From NCBI RefSeq assembly GCF_002775205.1, contig NC_036460.1:1494056-1558055 (forward strand): a stretch of 64,000 nt of DNA. The letters run 5' to 3'. The notes below the pieces were generated by a model that was not told where the DNA came from, searched no databases, and worked only from the letters and a program-made list of their open reading frames with translations. The stretch comes from Xiphophorus maculatus (lineage: Eukaryota > Chordata > Actinopteri > Cyprinodontiformes > Poeciliidae). This document shows, piece by piece, positions 1 through 16,934 of the stretch (position 1 is its first letter; every line of letters begins with the position of its first letter). The position numbers were made by a program, and so were the translations under genes.

Positions 1-1203
1 CTGCATCAGAACTGAAGGCAACGAGACCGGTTCATGTGGAGGTTTGACAACCTGCAGAACGGGGTTTTCTTCATGGATCTTCTGGATGTTTACTGGATTA
101 AATAAAATAATCCAGTGTTTACTTGTCATAGAACAGTGTGCCAGTGGAGAAGTTGTATCTTCCTGCCCTTATCGTCTGAAACCGGAATCAAAGACCTGTG
201 AGATTTCTGAGTAACTCTCCTCAGAACCTTGACCGACCCAGAGCTGGAAGCTTCTCAGGAACGTCCTCAAACAGAGAGGCTTGAAGAAGAATCACTGAAA
301 ATGAAAATGATCCAAGGCTCTGCTGTTAGAGAGAACTAATGCCTGTTCCTTAACTAGCTTTCGTTGAGTAATTAAGCAAATGTTTGGGATATTTTATAAT
401 ATTTTGGAAATAATTTTGGAGATGTTTCTGTTATTGCATTAAACTTCTGATACTGACATTGTTTTTCTCATAATTTCTCCTCAGTTGCAGTTATATGGGT
501 CATTGATGTATAAATAAAAACAATAGTGTCAATGAAAGTCTTCGGATAGTGAACCTGTAGTACAGCTAATGCTCTGGAAGTCGGTATATTACTGGACTGG
601 ACTTTGTATATTAGCCACGGTAGCTGATGACGATCCTCAGGCGCCATTACTATGCATTGAATAATGTCCACAAAGCCATACTTCAATGCAGTATAAGGAG
701 GATTCTGTCATAAACATGGTTGTAGCGCCCTGAATTCTTATCTGTTTTCTATAAAATATGGATTAAATTAAAGCTGAGAACATTTCCAATTTTTCGATAA
801 AAATATATTTTCTACCCGTATATAAATCAATAAACAGTTTGGTTTATGTTAGTTCTGTCAAAATGCAAGAGAGGACTAAGCATATTTCTCTTTTGTATTG
901 ATCAACAAATTGTAGAAGTCATACTTGGGCTCTTATGCTTTATGAAATATTTCAACCAATTTAAAATTGAATATTGTCACATTCTACAAATAAAGTTTGT
1001 TTTATTCAGGACATTTCAGTTCACGTGATTCACAATACGTCTGATAGGTTGGGTAACTGTGTGTATGTGTGTGTACTTTAGTACTTTAGTAAGTATTGAT
1101 TCATTATTTCATTTTATTATTTCATGTAATTTCATTAGTTTAATTCAATCCACATTAGTTCAGCGTCATTTACTGAATTGCGAGGACACGTACTATACTA
1201 GTT
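1..1203. other. Upstream flank, no gene recognised
   Basis: AT-rich DNA with no exon I can tie to a protein family. The longest open stretch is 72 codons on the minus strand (468-686) with no family resemblance that I recognise. The segment could be the 3' flank of a gene outside the window. Confidence 0.5.
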
Positions 1204-1260
1204 AGTTTAGTTTAGTTTAGTTTAGTTTAGTTTAGTTTAGTTTAGTTTAGTTTAGTTTAG
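1204..1260. repeat. (TTTAG)n pentanucleotide microsatellite
   Basis: About eleven uninterrupted copies of TTTAG. The tract ends about 90 bases before the eif4h start codon, so it lies at the edge of the core promoter or in the 5' leader. Confidence 0.95.
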
Positions 1261-1352
1261 TGCGTTTGTTGTTTCCGGTCAGGCGCTGAGCGGGCAGCTG
1301 AACCCGCTCGGCTGTGACGTGTAGGACCTTCCTCTCCGACACAGCAGCAGTA
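1261..1352 (+). promoter_or_regulatory. eif4h: Probable eif4h core promoter and 5' leader
   Basis: A sharp change from AT-rich flank to GC-rich sequence occurs here. It holds an ETS-like TTTCCGG and a CRE-like TGACGT (1315-1320), with no TATA box, which fits a CpG-type housekeeping promoter. The transcription start is not determined; this is inference from composition and position. Confidence 0.45.
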
Positions 1353-7738
<6,386 letters not shown>

Positions 7739-9690
7739 GAGACTGACAGGGGGGGCAGGGGGAGGAGGGGGGGGGGGTCAGGGGGCAGAATCAGAGGATG
7801 AGTGAACTCTGGGTTAAAAACGCGGAATGATGAAGCAGCACAGTTAGCATTCCTTCAGACAGACGGCTGGACGGACGGCGAGGAGAAGCTCCTCCTCTTC
7901 CTCCTCTTCTTCTTCCTGTTGGAGCAGAAAATTTATTCTTAGTGGGAATAAATGGGAACCACAGACACTCTGTTCAGTAACAAACACAGCGAGCAGCTCG
8001 CCAATGCATGTCCAATCTGGGTTTCACCTCCGCTTACTGTGATGTCACACCTGCATCCTCCCGTAGCCCCGCCCCCAGCAGGTCAAACCTGCACCACGCC
8101 CCGCCCCTTAGACCTCATTGGTCAGGGTATAGACATTTGTCTCTTTGCCCCGCCCCTTTTTTACGTTTCCATGGTGACTGATCTTCAACTTTTATTTATC
8201 TGCTTTTATTCCTGAAGGGGCGGGGCTTATCATACAGGCCCCGCCCCTTCAGGTTGATCCCCTGGTCTCACCTGCTCAGATGGAGAGAAACGTTGCCTTC
8301 GCTGTCCGCAGGATTTCCCGAAACGCCGACTCACAGGTCACATGGTGACCGCCGAGGGGCGTGGCCTGCTAAGCGGCCCGCTCTCATTGGTTGTGTCAGG
8401 CGGTGATGTCATCCTCTCAGAGGAAGAGCTCTCCTCTGATTGGTCCGTTGATCCACACTGAAAACAGGAACGTTCTGGCTTTTCCTTCTGCGCTAAAACG
8501 TAACTGGGAAGTTTATTCCCTCCGTTCAGCCGGGAACGGTTTTCATTTTAGTTTCATTTTAGTCAAATTTCCTGGAAACTTTCCAGTTTCATTTCTCCCC
8601 ACAGGGTGGCGCTCATGCTGCTTTCTGGACGGTTAAGTTTTTATAAACAGCTTTAATTACTGGTTCTGGTTCTGAGTCGGTTCTGATTCTAAATTTGCTG
8701 CAGTTATTTATTTATTTTTTTAGTTTTGAGCTGCCATCTCTGGACCAGAAGAACCGGCTCCTTCATTTCTGTGCTGATTTCCACGACGGCATTTTAAATA
8801 GAAAAACAAGGAGTACTTTTCTGCCAAAATACTCAGAAATCTTAAAAATAATATCAGAAATTTTCTGGAAAATCAAGGAAATTTCTGATCTCCAAAAGTC
8901 AAAAATTTGCTAGAAAAACTAAAGAATTAATTTCTGAACTCCAAGAGTTCAACATTTTTTAAAATCAGAAAAAAAAAATCAAAAAGTATGAGAATAATCT
9001 TTTTGACTTCTTTTCTAGATCATTTTTGAGATTATTCTCAGTGTTTTGGTGGGAATGTACTCCTCTGTTCTGACCACAAGGTGCCGCTGTAAGTGTCTGA
9101 GTAGCAGAGCGGATCTGTGAGGTTCTGGTGTTTAGCTGAACGGATCGTGAATGAAGGAGGAAAGAAAGAGATTCTGAAATGTTCTGTTTAAATTCTCATC
9201 TGCTTTTTTCCCCCTCTTTCTTGCTGCGTCTCCTCTCCCCGACTCTGCTTCCACCTGTCTTTGAATGCAGCACTGACTCGTTTAAAGCCGCCGCCACAGA
9301 CTCCCCCGACCAGACGGTGGCGCTAACACGCCTTGTTGCCAACCCAGAAGAAGAAATTAGAAGTTTTGTTTGTTTCAGTGTGGATCAGACGCAGACTTCC
9401 ACCGAGATAAATGTTGTAAAGTCCAAACTCTTCCTGTCCAATAAAGCTGGATCTTTGGTTTGTAGCTCCAACTGTAGCGTGTGCTTCTTTTGGTTTGTCG
9501 GACCGGGTCACCGGGTCTGGTGACCCGGTCCGGTGTGGATCTGGACCGGGTCTGGGTTCGCTTCCCGTCTGACAGAGCGGTTTTTCTTTAGTGGGACGGT
9601 GAAAGGACGACGTTTTACTTAATCTGCCAGCTTTTTGTTCGTTTCTTGATCCAATCTGTTTATTGCAATAAAACTGTGTCATCATCATCC
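7739..9690 (+). other. eif4h: eif4h 3' UTR and 3' flank
   Basis: There is no further coding exon. Poly(A) signal candidates AATAAA lie at 7947, 9440 and 9667; I cannot tell which is used. The stretch 8060-8260 is rich in CCCCGCCCC motifs and holds a perfect 16-bp inverted repeat (8211-8226 with 8238-8253). Confidence 0.55.
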
Positions 9691-9794
9691 AACACCGACC
9701 CGGGTGAGTTTGATTTCATGGCGGAGGAGGGCGGGTTGCTGCCGGGTCCGTTTGGACGAGCAGCAGAACCGGCGAGCTGCTGCTTCCATTTACT

Positions 9795-10195
9795 TTAGTT
9801 ACTTTTTGAAAAGATTACTTTTAGGAGTATTTTTACTTTTACCTGAGGAATTTATTATGAAGTATTTCTACTCTTGAGTAAAATGTTTGGATTTTCTCCC
9901 CACTGAATGAAAAACTAAAAAAAACAGACAAACTTGCCGTTTCTGTTATTTATTTATTGAAAGAAACTGATTTGGAAAAACTTCAATATTTTTATTACAT
10001 GAATTATTGTAGTTTTCGACCTTAAAGTAACAAAATTTCCATGTGGCTTCATAGTTTGGTCCGTCTGATGATGTAATTTTTAAATATTAAATGACTGGTA
10101 ATTTGACCAGTTGGTACTTTTTACCAAATACTTTTTACTCGTCATTTCTTGATACTTTTTTACTTGAGTAAAAACATTTGGAGTATTTCTACTCT
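9795..10195 (+). repeat. AT-rich interspersed repeat, copy 1 (ACTTGAGTA family)
   Basis: It shares with four other segments of this window an ordered set of landmarks: ACTTTTAGGAGTATTTTTAC, TTATGAAGTATTTCTAC, TTGAGTAAAAT, CCACTGAATGAAAAAC, then GGTCCGTCTGATGATGTAA. It is probably a non-autonomous DNA transposon; the superfamily is not determined. Confidence 0.6.
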
Positions 10196-10675
10196 AAGTT
10201 TTTGGGTTCTCTGCTGCCTCTGCTCAGAAAACTTTGACCACTGTAACCTTGTGAAGGTCTTCAAGGTCAAACCAGCATCAAAGTCGACCCCATTTTTATT
10301 TTTTATTAATAGAAGTGAACCATTTAAATCGGCGGTGGGAACACTTCCACTGATAGCTGAGCTGCTTTTTGATCGTTTTAAAAACATTTAGCAAAGTTAG
10401 CTTCTCCTAAATACATTTCCTGGAATAAAGATATAATTTATTTAGCTGTTTAGTAAAATTTTAGTTGAATAAAGTTTGATATCTGTCCTGGAAGTTTTGT
10501 TTATCGACTAGTCAAGTATTCACATATATGCTTTTATTTTGAAGTAGTTTAAGCAGCAGTTCCATTTCCTCTCATTTTTTCAAAACTATTGAAATAAATA
10601 TAATCAATTCAAAACAGTCATTTGTTTAGAGTTAGCCAAACTGAATAAGTATAAAACTGAAACCATTAAATATCT

Positions 10676-10899
10676 GTTTAAAACAGGGGGGTCAAACTCC
10701 AGTCCTGGGGGCCCGCTGTCCTGAAACTTTTAGATGAGCCTCTGCTGCAGCAGCTGATTAGAATAATGAGGTCATTAAGGTTCTGGAGAACCGATCCACA
10801 CCAGGAGGAGGTGATGAAGCCGTTTCATTCCAGGGTTTTGTACCTAAAACCTGCAGGACAGCGACTGGAGGCCTGGAGTTTGACTCCTGTGGTTTCAAA
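10676..10899 (+). mobile_element. hAT-like miniature element, diverged copy
   Basis: Same family as 56342-56580: the ends are GGGGTCAAACTCCAGTCCTG and the inverted counterpart GGAGTTTGACTCC. It is flanked by an imperfect 8-bp duplication (gtttaaaa / gtttcaaa), as expected of hAT insertion. No coding capacity. Confidence 0.7.
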
Positions 10900-12080
10900 G
10901 AATCACTTCCTGAAGCGCAAACGTTCAGAAACAGCCGCAGTAACAGCTCAGGCCTGCTGAGGGCGCTGTAACGTGGTGAGTATCAACATTGTTGAATGTA
11001 GCGCTTTAGCAGCGCTGACCTTTATGATGAGTGTTTTAAGGTTAGCGCAGCTAGCATTTTAGTTAGCGGTTCTCACCACTGATTATAATAAAATGAAAAC
11101 CTTCGTCCCAGTTTTGGTTGCTGCTTCCTGTTCGCTGAAATCCTCCACTTCCTGTAAATTCTCCGTTGTTCCTGGAAATCTGTCAAAAGTGTCTCAAGAC
11201 CAAGATGGCTTCTCCAGGACCTTCAGTCTTTACTGGGCAAAAGTTTTAGAACACCTCAGGTTTTTCCAGGTTTTTCCATGAAATGATGCAGTTTAATGTC
11301 TCATTGCTCTGAAACAAAAGTAATTGTAGTTAGAAAAGAAATTGTAAAATCAATTTGTAGACCAGAACTGGTTCTAGACGTTTGACTCATGGACGTTGCC
11401 GCCTTTGGCAGAGATTAAAACTAAACACATTCATGGTTTCGTCTTCAGAAAGTTGTTCCAGCAGTTCCCATGACTGTGGCCCCTGGACATTGCTTTGGTT
11501 TCTCTGCGGTCCAGTTTACCGTCTCATCCTTTCTCCTTCCACCAAGATAAATGTTGTAAAGTCTAAATTCATTTCAAGGTTTTCAGATAAAAATCTTGAA
11601 ATGAGTTTCAAGGCAAGTTTTGGGTCAGTCCTTGGTTTAGTATGAACCCTGACCAGACGGCACTGCAGAAGGCCGTGGTAGCCATTTTGGTTCAGGACGC
11701 CTCCCACTCTGAAAAGGTCGCGGAGCCCGACTCCAGTCTCCACTCTCTGTGTCCGCAGGCGACATCGATACTTTTGAGGAGCGATGATCAGATGCAGTAA
11801 TGGATGCTGGCCGGTTGGATGACAGTTGATCGTCTCGCCGACAGATCCACGGTCACGCTGCGCGTCTCTCCGTCCGACTCTCAGTCTTTTCTCATTCAAA
11901 ACATTTCGATGTGAACAATGTTTTTCGCCAAGCATCTTACGTTTGACACCAGGGACACGTAAAAGTCCATCTCTGGTCGGATGTGACCGGCGGACGTCAG
12001 CGAATGTCGGAGCTGCTTTGTTACAGAACAGATTTAAATTGTAACTAATTTTCTGTTCCCTGAAAATATTCAGTTTGGTG

Positions 12081-12169
12081 TTACTTTACTTTACTTTACT
12101 TTACTTTACTTTACTTTACTTTACTTTACTTTACTTTACTTTACTTTACTTTACTTTACTTTACTTTAC
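12081..12169. repeat. (TTTAC)n pentanucleotide microsatellite
   Basis: About 18 uninterrupted copies of a five-base unit, TTACT in register. It lies between the eif4h 3' flank and the next gene. Confidence 0.95.
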
Positions 12170-12894
12170 CCTTTTAACCTCTGGTAGTTCAGCAGTTAGC
12201 TTCGTACCGATTCCAGTTCTTCATTGGACTTTAACGATTTGAATGGAAATACAAAACAGGAAAGATTTGGGGAGTTGTTATTATTATTGTTGTTATTATT
12301 GTTGTTATTATTATTATTGTTGTTGTTATTATTGTTGTTATTTTTATTATTATTATTTTATTTTTTTGACCCGTAATGTAAAATGTCTCTCTATTGCTCT
12401 CGTCGGCTGAGAGGTCCAGAAACCTTCTTCCTTAAGGTTCTGACCCAACACAGAGTCCGTCAGGAGCCGGTTCTGTTCCCAGTTCAAACCCTCAGAGGAT
12501 GAACTTTGACCCGATGGATGCCATGCCTGATTTAATCTCTGATATTTGTCTGCTTTAATGATATTTCTAAGAGTGATCCGATCCGTTCCACCCAGCTGGA
12601 CTTCCTCATACCGGCGCCGCCGTTCGCCTTCAGGGTCGGATTATTTACGCTCAGAGTAAAGATGAAAACCTGCAGCTCCTGTTTGGATGACGCACAAACT
12701 CCTGCAGAGCTCAGTCTGCTCCCCTGAACAACCCGCCCAAGGCTCCAGGTAACCTTTGACCCTTGACTGGGCTGCCGACATTCATTGAGTTTTGACCTTT
12801 TTGCAACGTTATTCTGGAAGGTTTGGTGACGATCCACATCGGTTCGGATCCAGGACGGATCAGGAAATTCAGTTTTACTTTGGGATCCGATTCT

Positions 12895-13243
12895 CTTAAG
12901 TTTCCCTTCTTATAAACCAGTTACATTTACTGGTTTATAAGTAAACCAGTAACTGAGTTACATTTACTTAACTGTTTTCAAAAAATGTACTTTTAGGAAT
13001 ATTTTTGCTACTTTTTACTTTTACCTGAGTCATTTTATTATGAAGTATTTCTACTCTTGAGTAAAATTTCTGGATTTTCTTCTCATGTTTTAACCAAAAT
13101 TCCCCAGACTCACACACCTGCAGTTTCTGCTAGAGTTTAATTATTTATGTTATTGAAAGAATCGGATTTTGAAAAAAGGCTTCTGCCTAATTTTGTTAAT
13201 TATATGAATTATTGTCATTTTGATCCTTAAAATATCAAAATTT
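12895..13243 (+). repeat. AT-rich interspersed repeat, copy 2, cut by a SINE
   Basis: Carries the same ordered landmarks as copy 1 (TTATGAAGTATTTCTAC, TTGAGTAAAAT, CTTAAAATATCAAAATTT). It stops exactly where the SINE at 13244 begins, and its 3' part is not found beyond the SINE. A perfect 13-bp inverted repeat lies inside (12909-12921 with 12929-12941). Confidence 0.55.
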
Positions 13244-13430
13244 GGGCGTGCCGTGGTGGCGTAGCGGTTAGCGTGACCCGTATTTGGAGGCCTTGAGTCC
13301 TCGATGTGGCCGTCGCGGGTTCGACTCCCGGACCCGACGACATTTGCCGCATGTCTTCCCCGTTTCCTGTCAGTCTACTGTCATAGAAGGGACACTAGAG
13401 CCACAAAATGACCCTGGAGGGGTAAAAACA
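13244..13430 (+). mobile_element. tRNA-derived SINE
   Basis: The head is tRNA-like, with an A-box region (GTAGCGGTTAGCG) and a B box (GGTTCGACTCCC, about 13318-13330) about 50 bases apart. It looks like a class II (long variable arm) tRNA, followed by a tRNA-unrelated body and an A-rich tail. The Pol III promoter boxes are visible. The acceptor stem does not pair well, so this is not a working tRNA gene. Confidence 0.85.
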
Positions 13431-14704
13431 AAAATCTAGATTAGTTTGAGCCCACAGACTTTGCTCAGTTTGGAGTTGCAGTAAACGTGGCTGTGATTTT
13501 ACACGCCTGTTTTCTAAATAATCATGTTTCCATAACACATTATTGCTGAAGTGGAAGTGAAGAAACCTGAAGAACTGGAGGCGTATCAAATAGTTATGAA
13601 CTTAATGGTCTAAAGTGGATGAGATTTATGGTTTTTGTTCTGGTTAATCCTAAATGAATTTGCCTTTGGGTCACAGAGCGTCCAGCGATGATCGGGACCA
13701 ATCAGCTGCAGCATCACTGCAGCTGATAGTGATGAGTTTCTCTGGTAACGTCAGAAAACCCGAGAGTTAAAGGTAAACCGAAACCTTAAGAAGAACAGGA
13801 ACCAGGTGACGGGATAATATGTGTCCTCAAGCGAAAAACCATGTTTGACAGATGAGCAAAAACAAAAAGCAAAGAAGAAAAACATCTTAAAATCCCCTTT
13901 TCATTGTGACATAACAGAATGAACACGTTGAGGTGATGGAGGGAAACAAACCTTTTATTTCCAGACGTCCCGCCTCTGCATTCCGGCCGCCGCGTTTCAC
14001 GCTGCACAGGAACGATCTCTGGGATGAACTTCGTTAACCCGGCACCAAGTGGACGGGCCAAACGGATCCCGACCCGCCCTGGTCACTGCGGCGGTCCGCA
14101 GGGCTCCGTTTTCAACCCACTGACTTCTGACAATATTCCTGTCGTTGTTTTGCTGATGATATCCAGGTGCTTTTCAAACTTCTTCCAAATTAAGTTTAAA
14201 AACTGCTATTTTTTTCTGAATTCAATTATTGAAGGAAAAACGAGAAAAACCAACAGTAGAGATGAAGCAGGTCCTCGGCTCTCTCTGTTATTTTAGTTCA
14301 ATCTTTGGTTAAAAACCTTGAAATGACCTGCAGCTCTGTAAAATCATGTCTCATCTCTGGTTCCTTCCTGTTTCCAAACTCAACCATATTGTCTGTTTTC
14401 CAGAAACGGGAATCTAACTCCAGGCTTTAGTTTCTTCATGACTGCGTCGCTCTGAGCGTCTCGCCAAAACCAGTCGGTCCAACATTTAATGTTTATTGTC
14501 TGCAAATTTATTGCTGTTATCTCACCTTGGTTTGTTCAAAATATCCCAAAATTACAGCATAAAAACAAACATATATATGAATTCTGTAAAATAATGCATT
14601 CCCACTTTTTGTTGTGAAAGAAAAGAATAATATGAATCTGTCTTCATTTAAACCTGGTTTTCTCTGTTGAATTGGAGTTTAACACCAGAGTCGGTATTAA
14701 CTCC

Positions 14705-15115
14705 TTTACCTGAATAAAGTTTTAAATGTACTTTTAAGAAGTATTGTTACTTTTACTTGAGTCATTTTGTTATGAAGTATTTCTTCTTACTTGAGAAAAA
14801 TTTCTGCATTTTCTTCCCACTGAATGAAAAACAACATAAAGTGAAAATCCACCAGACGGACTCACAGCTGTCCGTTTTCTATTGAGAGAATTTTGGAAAA
14901 TTTTATTTTGAGAAATTTTCTTTTTTTGTTACTTATAGAAATTATTGTCATTTTGTTCTCTAAAATACCAAAATTTCAACTTAATTTTATATTTTGGGCT
15001 GATGTAATTTATAAATACTAAATGATTGATCATTTGATCAGTTAACAGCACTTTATACTTTTTACCAAATATGTTTTTACTTTACTTGAGTATAGTCATG
15101 TTTGGATGCTTTTCT
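14705..15115 (+). repeat. AT-rich interspersed repeat, copy 3
   Basis: Same landmarks as copy 1: TACTTTTAAGAAGTATT, TTATGAAGTATTTCTTC, CCACTGAATGAAAAAC, then GGGCTGATGTAATTTATAAA. No coding potential. Confidence 0.6.
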
Positions 15116-16017
15116 CTGGTCTGATTCCTTTCTGCCTCCCTGCTGCAGCGTCAACATGTCAAACTTTCCTCAAACGTCGGATGAAACGTCGCAGACTTTG
15201 ACTAAACATCCGTTAAAAACAGGAGATTTCATTTTCTGAGTTTTAAACTTTGAGTTTAACGTTTTAACTGTAAATGTAGCTTCTTCTAGCAGGTATTGAA
15301 ACGAAAAGTCTGTCAATGAAATCTATAAATACATATTCTATCTCCATGTAATTCCAAAATAAAAGCCTTTAAGCAGATTGTGAAAGGTCAGCATCTATAA
15401 AACATCATCTATTGACAGTAAATAGCTTAGATTTTTCTTTAATTATGTTTCTGTTTCTCCTGGTTTGGTAATAAATTTAAAATAATTACTGGTTTTAAAC
15501 GGATCCAGGATTGAGTCTGCAGACAATTCCACAGATTTATTCTTTTATAAAATAATCTGCCGGTGAAACTAGAACTTTTTCATCAAATTTAAAGAATTAT
15601 TCACTTACAACAACTTTCTATGTTGCTGAAAAGTTATACGTTACTTTTGCCTTATTTCCAGTGTAATAAGACATTTGCACTAGAAATCAAACGTAAATAT
15701 TTGGTCAAATGTTGTGTTTTTACAGTGCAGATGCACCTGCACATATTTTATTTCTTGTGAAGTTCATGTTTTTGGGCTGTTAGAAGGTGAAGTTTCGTTT
15801 GTCGGTCAGTAAATCTGATTGTGATCAGATCTGTGATGGGTGATCAATGAGCCTGTGAGGAACATGGAGGACGGCGTGGCGCGTGTTCCCACCACCTTCA
15901 CGCTCAGAAAACACCGAGGCGTTTCACTGAGCGGAACAATGCAGCTGATTTGGTTCTGGAGAATGAGGATATGAAGTGTTTTTGAGTGCAGCGTCACCCG
16001 CCCTCCTCTGGTGGAGA

Positions 16018-16080
16018 TATAAACGGTCCGCCGTGGCGTCGGATCAGAACTCCCTCAACGCTGCGCTGAATCATCCGAAG
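16018..16080 (+). promoter_or_regulatory. TATA box and probable non-coding first exon of the VWA7-like gene
   Basis: TATAAA at 16018-16023 is followed about 30 bases later by the probable transcription start. A short leader exon probably ends at 16080 (AAG, then GTTTGA donor). The next acceptor, TTCCTCAG ending at 16861, opens the exon holding the start codon at 16935. Inferred from spacing and splice-site fit. Confidence 0.55.
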
Positions 16081-16934
16081 GTTTGAAGATGCAAAACATT
16101 TCCTGGCTTTTTAAAAACATTTTGCATATAAGAGATTTTTAAATTACATTCATTGGTATTTAGTTTAGTTTGTTTAGATCTGTTTAATTTTCCTGTAACA
16201 TTTTATTTGATCACACTGCAAAAACTAAATCTGATCAAGTTTTTCTGGTCTGGTTTCTACGGCAAATGTTGCAGTGCGCCTTAATTAAGACAGAATGACC
16301 TTAAAGTAACTTTTCAGCAAGACACAGGAGCTTTTACAAAGTAAGTAATAATTGATATTGATGAAAAAGTGGCAGATAAGTTTAATTATAACATGACAAA
16401 AATGTTTTCTTATAAACGAATTTATCTGCCAAAAGAACCGGAACGTTTTCATCAATGATCAAGAATTATTGGCTCCAAACGAGTTTCTGTCTCGCTGATC
16501 AGTTGCTGTCCAGTTATTTTGTCAGATATTTGCAGTAGAAACTTGATCAGATTTTGTGTTTTTGCGTCAGAAACATGAAGGAGTTTTTGTGACTGTGGTA
16601 AACGATGACATTTTTAAAGTGTCATTATTTACCAAATGACAACAGTTAGTCACACAGTTCTGATCATTTTCCTTAAAGTTCATTTTCTTTGTGATTATCT
16701 GATAATAATCGGACTTATCTTTTGCTTCACTTCCATGTTTTCATCAGAGACTCAGTCGGTTTGGGAACATTGATTTTTTAGCAGCTGTTTGTTGGCAGAT
16801 TTTAACTGTAAATATTCAGCGTTTAAATAAGAGCCTGAAGTGAAACTCTGTTGTTCCTCAGATCCAAACTGCATCCAGTTCTGCAGCAGCTGGAACAGAT
16901 CACGTTTGACGCCTGCGGTCCTTGCAGCTCCACC

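Larger units (their letters stand above)
9690..16017. other. Intergenic stretch between eif4h and the VWA7-like gene
   Basis: No exon was recognised on either strand. It holds copies of an AT-rich ACTTGAGTA-type repeat, a hAT-like miniature element, a SINE, a (TTTAC)n tract, and TTA/TTG low-complexity sequence near 12275-12362. A stretch from 11235 (AAGTTTTAGAACACC) resembles the end of an old Tc1-like element, but I could not bound it. Confidence 0.6.

Noticed and set aside
468-686. A 72-codon minus-strand frame with coding-like composition
   Set aside because: No family resemblance, no clear flanking splice sites and no support from neighbours.
13244-13340. A functional tRNA gene
   Set aside because: A and B boxes are present, but the acceptor stem does not pair and the sequence continues into a SINE body with an A-rich tail.
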